64,000 nt of DNA from Pseudonocardia abyssalis. GTDB lineage: Bacteria; Actinomycetota; Actinomycetes; Mycobacteriales; Pseudonocardiaceae. Position 1 is the stretch's first letter. Each line of letters begins with the position of its first letter. Of the stretch, positions 43,901 through 52,624 are shown piece after piece. A model generated the notes under the pieces. The model was not told where the DNA came from. It saw nothing but the letters and a program-made list of their open reading frames with translations, and ran no database searches. A program made the translations under genes and the position numbers. The DNA lies in NCBI RefSeq assembly GCF_019263705.2, contig NZ_JADQDK010000001.1:5022001-5086000 (forward strand), in the 5' to 3' direction.

Positions 43901-45588
43901 CTCGGGACTCCTCGCATCGTGTGCCGGAATCGGCCCCCGCCTGGTCGACGGGTCTCGTCCGGCCCGGCCGCTCGATCGACGCCGAGACTCGCGGTCACCG
44001 CGTCGGCGCGAGGCGCCGTCATGCACCGGCGGACATAGCCGTCGGGACGGATCAGCACGGCGGTGCCGGGCCGCGCCCGGTACGACCGGCGGAAGCTCCG
44101 ACCACGGTCGCCGACGACCCGGCCCGGGAACGACGTCGGCTGAGGGTCGGCGATCATGACAGCGTGGACGTCGTCCGGCAGGACCTCGACGTCGAGGTGT
44201 TGAGCGGCCGCCTCACCGACGAGCAGAAGGGTCCAGTGCGGCCCGCGGAGCAGGTCGAACAGCCGTAGCGGCCGTCCGGTCGCATCGACGAGGTGGGCGT
44301 CGGGCGCACGGTCGCCCGCGCGCACCCTGCCGCCGACCGACCGGCCCTCCGCGAGGGGCCCGTCCCGGTAGCCGATGTCGATCTGGGACACCCGGGCGGT
44401 GAGCAGGCGGTTGAGCGCGGGGCGGCTGAGCATCGGCAGGAGCAGGCGGTGCACAGCGAACCGGACGAGCGGGTTGCGGTTGGTGACCACGTCGAGGATG
44501 TCGGTGCTCTGCTTCAGCGCGCGCCGGGCGACCGGCAGGCGTTCGGCCTGGTAGCTGTCCAGCAAGGCGTCGTCGTGGCCGTCGAGGCAGGCGGCGAGCT
44601 TCCAGCCCAAGTTGTAGGCGTCCTGGATCCCGGTGTTCATGCCCTGGCCCCCGGTGGGCGGGTGCACATGCGCGGCATCGCCCGCGAGCAAGACCGGGCC
44701 TCGGCGATAGGTGTCGACCATGCGGACATTGACCCGGAAGTTCGACAGCCAGGTCGCCGCGGCGAGGCGGACCTCGTGGTGGCCGGTGCGCTCGTCCCAC
44801 AGCCGCTGCAGCGACCCGAGAGTCGGCTCGACGGCGTCGTCGACGGGGACGCTCGCCCCGATCTGCCACTGCGCGGCCCCGGGGAGACCCGCGAGGCCAA
44901 GGAACGACCCGTCGACTCCGAACCAGGCGTGCGAGCGCACGGCACCCCCAACCTCGGGCTCCCACCCGGGAACGGTGACGTCGCCGAGCAGGTAGCACCG
45001 CGCCTCGTCGGAGGTCCCGGCGAACTCGAGGCCGAGGATGCGACGCACCAGGCTGTGCCCGCCGTCGCAGCCGACGAGGAAGCGGGCCGTCACCTCGACG
45101 CGGCCGCCGTCCGGCGAGGTCGATACGGCGCGCACGGCCTGGTTGTCCACGGTGAAGGACTCGAGCCGGGTACCGAACCGCACCACGGCGCCGAGTTCCC
45201 GGAGACGGTCCGCGAGAACTGCGGTCGTGCACCACTGAGGGATCATCACGATGTTCGGATACGGCAGGTCCGAGCGCGACCGGGCCAGGCCGGCGGGCAG
45301 CCGCGCGACACGCCGGCCGTCGCAGTAGAGCGAGATATCCTGCCGCGCCTCGCCGTGCGCCAGGATCGCGTCGACCACGCCGAGGTCCTCCAGCACCTCC
45401 ATGGTTCGGGGTTGCAGGCCCTTGCCTCGGGACTCGCGGGGCAGCGCCGGCGCCTCCTCGATCAGCGCCACCTCGACTCCCCGCCGGACCAGGTCAACCG
45501 CCAGGGCCAGCCCGGTCGGACCGGCCCCGACGATCATCACGTCGACATCAGTCTCCGGCCTTCCGGCCGACGGGCTGTCCAGGCTCAT
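43897..45588 (-). CDS. FAD-dependent aromatic monooxygenase (PHBH/MhpA/Rox group)
   Basis: A 563-residue class A flavoprotein hydroxylase. FAD motif VMIVGAGPTGLALAVDLVRRG, NAD(P)H/FAD DG motif FLVGCDGGHSLVRRILG and the GD motif GPVLLAGDAAHVHPPTGGQG are clear. The C-terminal 150 residues form the thioredoxin-like domain of phenol hydroxylase relatives (MhpA, PgaE, rifampicin monooxygenase). It hydroxylates an aromatic ring or a polyketide/antibiotic. Neighbouring UvrA-like and TetR genes favour a detoxification role, but catabolism is equally compatible with the sequence. Confidence 0.87.
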   Translation of the reverse strand: MSLDSPSAGRPETDVDVMIVGAGPTGLALAVDLVRRGVEVALIEEAPALPRESRGKGLQPRTMEVLEDLGVVDAILAHGEARQDISLYCDGRRVARLPAGLARSRSDLPYPNIVMIPQWCTTAVLADRLRELGAVVRFGTRLESFTVDNQAVRAVSTSPDGGRVEVTARFLVGCDGGHSLVRRILGLEFAGTSDEARCYLLGDVTVPGWEPEVGGAVRSHAWFGVDGSFLGLAGLPGAAQWQIGASVPVDDAVEPTLGSLQRLWDERTGHHEVRLAAATWLSNFRVNVRMVDTYRRGPVLLAGDAAHVHPPTGGQGMNTGIQDAYNLGWKLAACLDGHDDALLDSYQAERLPVARRALKQSTDILDVVTNRNPLVRFAVHRLLLPMLSRPALNRLLTARVSQIDIGYRDGPLAEGRSVGGRVRAGDRAPDAHLVDATGRPLRLFDLLRGPHWTLLLVGEAAAQHLDVEVLPDDVHAVMIADPQPTSFPGRVVGDRGRSFRRSYRARPGTAVLIRPDGYVRRCMTAPRADAVTASLGVDRAAGPDETRRPGGGRFRHTMRGVPR

Positions 45589-45595
45589 GAGCCGA

Positions 45596-45618
45596 CCATA
45601 CCATACCGCATAGTATGG
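45596..45618. promoter_or_regulatory. CCATAC repeats and inverted GTATGG at the monooxygenase promoter
   Basis: ccatac occurs at 45596 and again at 45601 and is followed by gtatgg at 45613-45618, forming CCATAC-N6-GTATGG. The arms match the TetR-adjacent palindrome at 42974-42986. The site lies 8-30 bp upstream of the FAD monooxygenase start on the minus strand, a position suited to repression. Confidence 0.65.
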
Positions 45619-46548
45619 CGGGTGGATGGAAGTAACGTGAGGGCCGCGTGGCGTCGCCGCGGGGAGGGGCGGCGCCTCGGTCTCCTGCGTGCGAGAACGC
45701 GGATCGCGCCCAGTCACGGTCGTCCGAGGAGGAACGCCACGCCCCCACGCCCACCGGGGCCGGTGCTTCCCGGCTCCGACGACCAGGACGGGCGAAGGCG
45801 AGGTCGTCCGAGGGCGTTCCGATGGACCAGCCGTGGGCAGGGTGGCCGAGGCGACTGCGCGGTGCCGGTCCTGTCTCCTGCCCCGGCGAGACCGGGTGGT
45901 CGAGCCGGAGGTGCCCCATCTCGCGGATCGTCCCGGCGAGCTCTGCGCGCTCGAAACCGCTACGCGTCTCACCAGCTGATCTCACCCGGCCACCCGGCGG
46001 GCAGCTCGTCGAGCCGCCGGGCATGATCATCGTCGACCCGGCTGGCCGCCTGGTGCGAGTTCTCCCCGCCGCAGTCCGGTGCGCAGCACGGCATGGGCGC
46101 TGCCCATGGGCCCGGCATCATCGATGCCCTCATAACGCGCAGAAAATGATTGGCCGAAAGCAGCTTGTGCAATGTATCGATCTTGATGACTGAGCGACGC
46201 TTTAGTGGGAGGGACGGTGTTCAGATGTAGACGCAGCTAGTCGCCTTTTTAGATACTCATTTGACCCATCAGTAGGACCGATCGCTAGAGCGTGCACTCC
46301 CAGCTTGCCTCGGTTGCGACGCATTCCGCAGTATTCCGAAATCAGCTCGGGCCGTTGCCCGAGAGTGGCGCCGGTGGGCTCGCACGGTGTATTCGAGAAC
46401 CTTGTATCAACAACCGCTGACGACGAGACCTAGATGCTGCTGCTCTAGCGTAGAGAAGATTTGTAGACGAACGATGCAAATGCGGCACCATTCAACGGTG
46501 TGCTTCGCGACGAATGGTTTAGCGGGTGGCGTAGTCGAGATTAGAGCT
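45619..46548. other. Gene-poor gap with an AT-rich core
   Basis: No frame in these 930 bp has a recognisable domain. A 67-codon minus-strand frame (45969-46172, MHKLLSANHFLRVMRASMMPG onward) has no start signal or homology I know. From about 46130 to 46548 base composition falls well below the surrounding GC level and stop codons appear in all frames, which suggests foreign or non-coding DNA at the left edge of the catabolic cluster. A 12-bp palindrome (ttcagcgctgaa, 46548-46559) sits at the end of the next gene. Confidence 0.5.
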
Positions 46549-47550
46549 TCAGCGCTGAATGACATTAAAGGACGGCGCCTTGCCGAGTGAGCGTGCTATC
46601 CCGATCGTCAAGCTGTCGACCGCACCTTGGGCGGTGGCAACGTAAGTTTCGTCAAACGAGTACTTCGAGTCATAGTAGAGGCTGATGCTTGCGACGAGTG
46701 AATCGCCGTAGAGCATCGGCAGTGTCAAGATAGATACATAACCCTCGGCAAGCACCAGTCCGTGAGCGGCAGCAAAAAGCGGGTCGGTACGGGCATCTGT
46801 GACGAGCATATGCAGCTGGGTCTGCCAGACCTTCTTGATGACACCGTCGGTCAGGCCATCATCAATCAGTTGATCCAGGGCGTTCAGGTAGGTAGTCGAG
46901 ATACCGTGGGACCGAGTCACTCTCCACGGCCGACGGCCACTGTCGTCGGCGATGACGACCAGCACTCGATCCGCTCCGAGTCCCGCCGTTCCCACCGTGC
47001 AAACAATCTGCGACAGCTCTTCCAATGAGGCGCCGCGGGCGAGCCCCATGACGGTTGCCAGTACTTCGGGGTCGACAGCGGGCGCCGCGCCGCCGGCAGT
47101 CCCATTGCTGACCCCGGCCTTGGTGATCAGGTGGCACGACTCCGCCGAGGCCACCCCTTCATGGCCCTCGATCGTCTGCACCTGGAAGCGCAGTGCGCTG
47201 GTGTCGTCGTCGAAGGCTCCGACGACGATGACGTCGGCTGCACCGGTGGTGAGGTACACGATCTCGGCACCTGGCTGTGCGGCCAGGAACTCCGCCACTT
47301 CGATGCGTTCCCCCGGCCGCGCCTTGACCAGGTAGATCATGCGGCTGCGTGGCTCGTCCTCGGTCAGCTCTGCCGAAATTCGGAGTTTTCCGGCGTCCTG
47401 GAGGCGGGCGATGCGTAGGCGAACCGTCTTCTCCGAAACACCCAGCGATTTGGCAAGGGCAACGTTCGGGGCCCTTCCATCCCGCTTGAGCTCGGCTACA
47501 AGCCTGCGATCGACAGCGTCGAGCTCCTGCCGTCTCCGTCTACCGGCCAT
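46549..47550 (-). CDS. AsnC-type HTH + RAM + GAF domain regulator
   Basis: A 333-residue regulator. Residues about 8-60 are an Lrp/AsnC HTH (LDAVDRRLVAELKRDGRAPN, then VALAKSLGVSEKTVRLRIAR). Residues 70-145 are the AsnC RAM-like effector domain (MIYLVKARPGERIEVAEFLA, ...DVIVVGAFDD). Residues about 165-325 are a GAF domain (ELSQIVCTVGTAGLGADRVL, ...GYVSILTLPMLYGDSLVASI). The combination is unusual. ATG 47550 starts the HTH. It is divergent from the catabolic operon across a gap holding two CCGATAT-type palindromes, and is presumably its sensor. Confidence 0.85.
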   Translation of the reverse strand: MAGRRRRQELDAVDRRLVAELKRDGRAPNVALAKSLGVSEKTVRLRIARLQDAGKLRISAELTEDEPRSRMIYLVKARPGERIEVAEFLAAQPGAEIVYLTTGAADVIVVGAFDDDTSALRFQVQTIEGHEGVASAESCHLITKAGVSNGTAGGAAPAVDPEVLATVMGLARGASLEELSQIVCTVGTAGLGADRVLVVIADDSGRRPWRVTRSHGISTTYLNALDQLIDDGLTDGVIKKVWQTQLHMLVTDARTDPLFAAAHGLVLAEGYVSILTLPMLYGDSLVASISLYYDSKYSFDETYVATAQGAVDSLTIGIARSLGKAPSFNVIQR

Positions 47551-47581
47551 CTTGACTTCCTTCCTGTGTCCGCGCACACTC

Positions 47582-47622
47582 CCGATATCGGCAAACAAGC
47601 TAAGCAAAATGCCGATATTCGG
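47582..47622. promoter_or_regulatory. Two CCGATAT[T]CGG palindromes in the divergent promoter
   Basis: ccgatatcgg at 47582-47591 is a perfect palindrome. ccgatattcgg at 47612-47622 is the same sequence with one inserted t. The inner arms atatcggc and gccgatat form a larger inverted repeat around 18 bp of AT-rich spacer. The region between the AsnC/GAF regulator and the MBL hydrolase gene is a likely operator, with sites about three helical turns apart. Confidence 0.7.
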
Positions 47623-47672
47623 ATCGTACCTCACGGCACCTAGCGTAGGGGCCCGACCACAAGGAGAGCTTC

Positions 47673-48668
47673 GTGAGTCCATCGACCTTCCCACGCGGGT
47701 CCGTCGGCCTTGGTCACGACTGCCATGCGTGGATGTTGCCGGACGGCAGCTGGGGCTGGAGCAACGCGGGCCTGATCGTGGGTGAGGGGGAGTCGCTGCT
47801 GGTGGACACGCTGTTCGATCTCGACCTGGCGGCGGAGATGCTGGCGGGCTTCGGGCCGATCACCGAGGGCCGACCCATCACGACCGTCGTCAACACCCAC
47901 TCCGACGGGGATCACACCTTCGGCAACCAGCTGCTCGCAGCCCGCGGCGCCGAGATCGTTGGGTCGGTTGCCACGGCCGAGCTCGTCACCCAGGATGCCG
48001 TGGCATCGCTGCAGCGGTTAAAGACCCTCGACGGTCCGGCCGGTGACTTCGCGCGCCACATCTTCGCGCCGTTCCAGTTCGACGGGATCATCGCCACGGC
48101 GCCGACCCGTACCTTCGTCGACCGAATGTCACTTCACATCGGAGGTCGGCCGGTCGAGCTGATTCAGGTCGGCCCGGCCCATACGGCGGGTGACACTCTT
48201 GTTTACGTTCCCGACGCACAGCTGCTCTACACCGGAGACATCCTGTTCAACGGCGGGACACCCGTGGTCTGGGCCGGCCCCCTCAATCGGTGGGTAGCGG
48301 CCTGCGACCTGATTCTGGACCTGGACGTCACAACGATCGTCCCTGGCCATGGGGCTGTTACGGACAAGTCTGCGGTCGTGGCTATGCGGGACTACCTCGT
48401 GTTCGTCGAATCGCGAACGACCGAGCTGTTCGAGGACGGCCTCACCCCCGAGCAAGCAGTGGAGGTCATCGACCTCGGCCCCTACGCCGGTGTGCCCGAG
48501 AGCGGCCGAATCGTGCAGAACGTCCTGAACGTCTACCACCAGCTTGACGACGCCCTGCCCATGCCGGACCAGGCCGGCGTGTTTGGGCGTATCGCGGCGC
48601 GTGAGGGTTTCCTGGCCGAACGCAGTGGCGAAAAGGGCCAGCCACTCCCGCAGGACTCGACCGCCTGA
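47673..48668 (+). CDS. Metallo-beta-lactamase fold hydrolase
   Basis: A 331-residue MBL-fold enzyme. The metal motif is NTHSDGDHTFGN (H-x-D-x-D-H variant). Further ligands are in GPAHTAGDTLVYVP, LLYTGDILFNGG and IVPGHGAVTD. No signal peptide. It belongs to the group related to glyoxalase II and alkylsulfatase-like hydrolases; candidate substrates are lactones or thioesters. GTG 47673 follows AAGGAGAG. First gene of the catabolic run, divergent from its regulator. Confidence 0.88.
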   Translation: MSPSTFPRGSVGLGHDCHAWMLPDGSWGWSNAGLIVGEGESLLVDTLFDLDLAAEMLAGFGPITEGRPITTVVNTHSDGDHTFGNQLLAARGAEIVGSVATAELVTQDAVASLQRLKTLDGPAGDFARHIFAPFQFDGIIATAPTRTFVDRMSLHIGGRPVELIQVGPAHTAGDTLVYVPDAQLLYTGDILFNGGTPVVWAGPLNRWVAACDLILDLDVTTIVPGHGAVTDKSAVVAMRDYLVFVESRTTELFEDGLTPEQAVEVIDLGPYAGVPESGRIVQNVLNVYHQLDDALPMPDQAGVFGRIAAREGFLAERSGEKGQPLPQDSTA

Positions 48669-48824
48669 CCCGGCGCGGGCGCGTATTGAAGCCCACCGCG
48701 GACCCGTCACTCCTTCTATTTCAGTTCGTCGTACTGGACAGACGGTACGCGCCCACGAACGGTGTTCCTCCCCGTAGTTTCACCTGCTCGGCTCCGCCGA
48801 GTCCTCCCATCCGGACGGTCGACG

Positions 48825-50075
48825 ATGCCCACTTCCCCCTCCTCCTCCATTCCGCAGTCAGGATCCGCGGCTCTGCCCGACGCACTCGCCGCGCGCTGGT
48901 ATATGGCGGCGATCGTCAGTGCGGGATTCTTCTGCCTGACGTTGAACTGGTTCAACGTGGCTCCGGCCTTCCCTCTGATGGCGGTCGACCTCGGGGTCGG
49001 CATCCCCGAGCTGGCCCTGCTCATCTCGCTGTTCGTTGTCGGCTACGGGATCGCCCACATCCCGGCCGGGATGGTTCTCACGAGGCTTGGCCTCAAACGC
49101 ACATTGGTACTCGGTGTCCTGTTGCAGGGGCTGGCGGGCGTCACGTCGGGGATCGCACCGGACTACGCGCTGCTGGCCACGAGCCGCGTGATCGCCGGGA
49201 TTGGTGCGTCGATCTTCGTCGCCGCCGCCTACGGCGCCCTCGTCGTGTGGTTCGAGGGCAGACAACTCGCGCTGGCGCTCGGCATCGCCGCCGGGGTCTG
49301 GTTCAGTGTCGGGATCGCCGTCGGACTCTACGTCTGGGTGTTCGTGCAGGCGGCGGTCGGCTGGAACGCCGGCCTGGTCATCGGCGGTCTGATCGGGATC
49401 GCCGTCGCGGTCGTCACAGCGGCCGGGTTCCGAACCCCTCCGGGCGCGGTGAACCTCAGCGGGGTCACCGTAACTACGTCCGGCCTGCGGAAGGCCCTGC
49501 TGCACCGCGACCTGTGGATCTACGGGATTGCCCTGCTCGGGGCCTATGGGGCCTACTTCACCGCATCGCAGCTGCTCAGTGACTATGCCGTGACCCAGCA
49601 CGGGTTCAGCCCGGCGTCGGCCGGCCTACTCGTAGCGCTGATCGGTCTGGCCGGGATTCCTGGGAGCATTGTCGGCGGATACTGGGCCGACCGAATCTCT
49701 GGCGTGCGAGGCCTGGCAGTCATCCCACTTGTCGTCAACGGTTTGCTGCTGCTGCTGATCCCAGTGGCCCCCGGTCCCTGGCTGTGGGCAATCGGTATCG
49801 CAATCGGCTTCTTCCAGCTGCTGCAGTACGCGGCTTGGGCATCCGTGCCAGCCCTGGTGGCCAGGACCCCGCACGAGCACCTTGGTACGGCGATCGGGCT
49901 CATGTTCACTCTGGCCGCCATCGGCGGCTTCATCGTTCCCTTCGTTTTCGGCCAGATCGTGCCCGTCTACGGCTGGAACAGCGGCTGGGTGTTCCTCGGG
50001 GTCATCAGTGTGGTGTTCGCCTGTGTCGGGTTCGTCGGACGCAACGCTAGTCCGAAGAGCCCGTCTGCAGCGTGA
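48825..50075 (+). CDS. MFS transporter, probable substrate importer
   Basis: A 416-residue, 12-helix MFS protein. Helix 1 FFCLTLNWFNVAPAFPLMAVDL, motif A-like loop AGMVLTRLGLKRTLVLG, helix 4/5 RVIAGIGASIFVAAAYGALVVWFEG and second-half motif GGYWADRISGVRGLAV. It resembles the CynX/NarK-like and metabolite-proton symporters. In the middle of a catabolic gene run it most likely imports the substrate. The ATG at 48825 starts about 150 bp after the MBL gene, so an internal promoter is possible. Confidence 0.85.
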   Translation: MPTSPSSSIPQSGSAALPDALAARWYMAAIVSAGFFCLTLNWFNVAPAFPLMAVDLGVGIPELALLISLFVVGYGIAHIPAGMVLTRLGLKRTLVLGVLLQGLAGVTSGIAPDYALLATSRVIAGIGASIFVAAAYGALVVWFEGRQLALALGIAAGVWFSVGIAVGLYVWVFVQAAVGWNAGLVIGGLIGIAVAVVTAAGFRTPPGAVNLSGVTVTTSGLRKALLHRDLWIYGIALLGAYGAYFTASQLLSDYAVTQHGFSPASAGLLVALIGLAGIPGSIVGGYWADRISGVRGLAVIPLVVNGLLLLLIPVAPGPWLWAIGIAIGFFQLLQYAAWASVPALVARTPHEHLGTAIGLMFTLAAIGGFIVPFVFGQIVPVYGWNSGWVFLGVISVVFACVGFVGRNASPKSPSAA

Positions 50076-50120
50076 TCCGCGCCGGCAGATCCGACAACCA
50101 CTACCAACATGGGAGAACTC

Positions 50121-51380
50121 ATGACCACCCACCTCGGTACGGATCCACGGCAGTCCTCCCCCCGCGCGGACCAGCTCATGGCCGCACTGTTCGGGGGTGA
50201 GCTGCAGGACCCCTACCCGGCCTACTCGGAGCTCCAGGAAATCGGTGACGGGGTTCACTGGTCCGATGTGATGCAGGGATACCTCGTCACCCGGTACGCG
50301 GACGCCCGGAAGGTCGGCAGCAACCCGAAGGTCTTCTCCAGCGACCTGTTCTACGACTCGGCCCCCAGTTGGCACGACGCGGGCGAGTCTGAACACCTGC
50401 GCTTCCTCGACGCCGCATCCCGGCTCTTCATGTTCGCCGACCCCCCGATGCACACGCGCATCCGTTCCACGTTCCGCCACGCTTTCACCCCCCAGGCTAT
50501 CGAGGCGTGGCGGCCGATCGTCGAACGGATCACGACGGAGCTGATCGACCGCTACCCCCGCGGCGAGGAGTTCGACATCATGCCCGGCTTCGCCGCCGAC
50601 GTGCCGGTCGCAGTCATCGCGGCGATCCTCGGCGTTCCGGACGATATGCGGCCCCGGTTCCGAGAGTGGTCCTACGCCTACGCATCGACCTTCGACCCGA
50701 TGATCCGCGGCGCGCAACGAAACCGAGCCATCACGACGTCACTCGAGCTGTTCGACTACCTGGGTGAACTCGTCGCGGCGCGCAAGGTCGAGCCGCGCGA
50801 GGATCTGATCACGACCCTCGTCCAGACGAAGACCATCGACGGGGACAACCTGGGGGACGTCGAGCTCCTGGCGCAGCTGGCACTGCTCCTGGTGGCCGGC
50901 AACGAGACCACAACCACCTTGATCGGCTCCGGCCTGACCCTGCTCTTCGACAATCCGTCCGTCCTGCGCGGGCTGCAGGACGACGTGTCGCTCGTACCGG
51001 ACGCCGTCGAGGAGTTCCTGCGGCTGGACGCGCCGCTGCACTGGGTGCTGCGGAAGGCGGCGGTCGACACCCCGCTCGGCGACCGGGTCATCCCGGCCGG
51101 CTCGATCGTCTGGGCGGGCGCGGCGGCGGCCAACCGCGATCCACGCAGGTTCACCGAGCCTGATGCGCTCGTCGTGTCCCGGGAGAACAACAAGCACCTC
51201 TCGTTCTTCCACGGGATCCACTTCTGCGTCGGTGCACCCCTCGCCCGCCTGGAGGGCCAGGTGGTGTTCGAGCACATCCTGCGCAGCTTCCCAGGTATTC
51301 GACCGGGAACGGCACCGGCGCTGCGGCGGGCCACGAATTCGATCGCGCGGGGATGGGAAACCAGGCCGGTGATCCTATGA
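50121..51380 (+). CDS. Cytochrome P450
   Basis: A 419-residue class I P450. I-helix LLLVAGNETTTTLIGSG with the acid-alcohol pair (E-T), K-helix VEEFLRLDAP (ExxR) and heme loop FFHGIHFCVGAPLARLEG with the axial Cys are all intact. No membrane anchor, so it is cytosolic and needs ferredoxin and reductase, which follow directly. I chose ATG 50121 because GGGAGA precedes it; ATG 50109 overlaps that site. It inserts oxygen in the first pathway step; the substrate is unknown. Confidence 0.95.
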   Translation: MTTHLGTDPRQSSPRADQLMAALFGGELQDPYPAYSELQEIGDGVHWSDVMQGYLVTRYADARKVGSNPKVFSSDLFYDSAPSWHDAGESEHLRFLDAASRLFMFADPPMHTRIRSTFRHAFTPQAIEAWRPIVERITTELIDRYPRGEEFDIMPGFAADVPVAVIAAILGVPDDMRPRFREWSYAYASTFDPMIRGAQRNRAITTSLELFDYLGELVAARKVEPREDLITTLVQTKTIDGDNLGDVELLAQLALLLVAGNETTTTLIGSGLTLLFDNPSVLRGLQDDVSLVPDAVEEFLRLDAPLHWVLRKAAVDTPLGDRVIPAGSIVWAGAAAANRDPRRFTEPDALVVSRENNKHLSFFHGIHFCVGAPLARLEGQVVFEHILRSFPGIRPGTAPALRRATNSIARGWETRPVIL

Positions 51381-51610
51381 GCCCCCTGGGATTCGGGCCG
51401 ACCGTTCGGGTGCTCGCGGACCAGTGTGCAGGCAGTGGTGCATGCCGGCGCGTGGCGCCCGAGGTGTTCGGGGCCGACGGCCGCGGCTGGGTGGTCCTCC
51501 TCGACCCTCACCCAGCAGCCGAGCGACTCGACCAGGTGCTCGACGCGCAGGACGCCTGCCCGCTGGCGGTCATCGAGGTCGTCGACGAGAACGGGGACCC
51601 CCTTGGCTGA
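51377..51610 (+). CDS. [3Fe-4S] ferredoxin, P450 partner
   Basis: A 77-residue ferredoxin with C17-x5-C23 and C61-Pro, the three-cysteine pattern of Streptomyces P450 ferredoxins (SoyB/SuaB-like). VAPEVFGADG after the first Cys pair is also typical. The fourth Cys of a 4Fe cluster is absent. The start overlaps the P450 stop (ATGA), tying its synthesis to that of the P450. Confidence 0.92.
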   Translation: MSPLGFGPTVRVLADQCAGSGACRRVAPEVFGADGRGWVVLLDPHPAAERLDQVLDAQDACPLAVIEVVDENGDPLG

Positions 51611-52622
51611 CGCGGCCGACGGGGCAGTCCACGACGTCGACCTCGCCATCGTCGGAGCCGGGCCGGCCGGTCTATTCGCGGCCTACTACGCGGGATTCCG
51701 GGGCCTTCGCGCCGTGCTTGTCGACGCGCTGCCGGAGCCGGGCGGACAGATCAGTGCGCTGTACCCGGAGAAGCAAATCTTTGACGTCGCCGGTTTCCCT
51801 GCCGTGACAGGCCGTGAACTGGTCGATCGGCTCACCAGCCAGGCCGATCGGTTCGGGCCCGGTTATGTGTTCGGTGAGCAGGCCGCGGAGCTTGAACCAA
51901 CCGACCAGGCACTGGTGCTGCGCACATCCACCGGGCGCCGGATCCGTTCCCGAGCCGTGATCATCGCGGCCGGGATCGGTCACTTCACGCCGCGGTCTCT
52001 GCCGCCGGTGCGCGGCGTCACCGGCGACGACATCGCCTACTTCGTTCCGGACCCCGGTGTCTACGCGGGCCGGGACGTGGTGGTAGTCGGCGGGGGTGAC
52101 AGCGCCTTCGACTGGGCCACGACGCTCGCCCCCGCGGCCGCCTCCGTCACGCTGGTGCACCGCCGCGCGGCCTTCCGGGCACATGCGGCGTCGGTCGCCG
52201 AGGCGGAACGACTTGGCGTACGGATCCTGACCGACGCCACCCCGGTTCTCGGTCGTCGCGATCAGGGGCTGAGCACCCTTGAGGTCGCGGTGCGCGGCCG
52301 CAGCGCCTCGGTCGTGGTCCCCTGCCAGCAAATCGTCGCCGCGCTCGGGTTCACTGCCCGGCTCGGTCCAGTACTCGACTGGGGCCTCGACGTCCGCGAC
52401 CACCGGCACGTTCCCGTCGGAACGGACATGCGCACCGCGGTCCCGGGGGTCTACGCCGCCGGGGACATCGCGACCTACCCCGGCAAAGTCCCGCTGATCG
52501 CCGTGGGCTTCGCCGAGGCAGCGACAGCTGTGAACAACGCGTGCGTCTGGATTGACCCGACAGCCGAGGTCGTTCCCGGGCACTCGACCGAACAATCGAT
52601 CCTCACGGGAACCCGGAGCTGA
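51603..52622 (+). CDS. Ferredoxin-NADP reductase, thioredoxin-reductase-like
   Basis: A 339-residue flavoprotein. FAD motif LAIVGAGPAGLFAAYYAGFRG, ALPEPGGQISALYPEKQIFDVAGFP and NADPH motif VVVVGGGDSAFDWATTL are those of YumC-type ferredoxin-NADP+ reductases. The CxxC of thioredoxin reductase is missing. TTG 51603 is the only start that keeps the N terminus; GGGGA lies about 8 bases upstream and it overlaps the ferredoxin end by 8 bp. It passes electrons from NADPH to the neighbouring ferredoxins. Confidence 0.9.
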   Translation: MADAADGAVHDVDLAIVGAGPAGLFAAYYAGFRGLRAVLVDALPEPGGQISALYPEKQIFDVAGFPAVTGRELVDRLTSQADRFGPGYVFGEQAAELEPTDQALVLRTSTGRRIRSRAVIIAAGIGHFTPRSLPPVRGVTGDDIAYFVPDPGVYAGRDVVVVGGGDSAFDWATTLAPAAASVTLVHRRAAFRAHAASVAEAERLGVRILTDATPVLGRRDQGLSTLEVAVRGRSASVVVPCQQIVAALGFTARLGPVLDWGLDVRDHRHVPVGTDMRTAVPGVYAAGDIATYPGKVPLIAVGFAEAATAVNNACVWIDPTAEVVPGHSTEQSILTGTRS

Positions 52623-52624
52623 AC

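Noticed and set aside
46040..46070. Possible left attachment site resembling the tRNA-Thr end (gccgcct...agttctcccc)
   Set aside because: Only short blocks agree with the tRNA 3' end and gaps are needed; not convincing as an att duplication.
46387..46590. A 67-codon plus-strand frame in the AT-rich patch
   Set aside because: No start signal, no homology, and it overlaps the end of the AsnC/GAF gene on the other strand.
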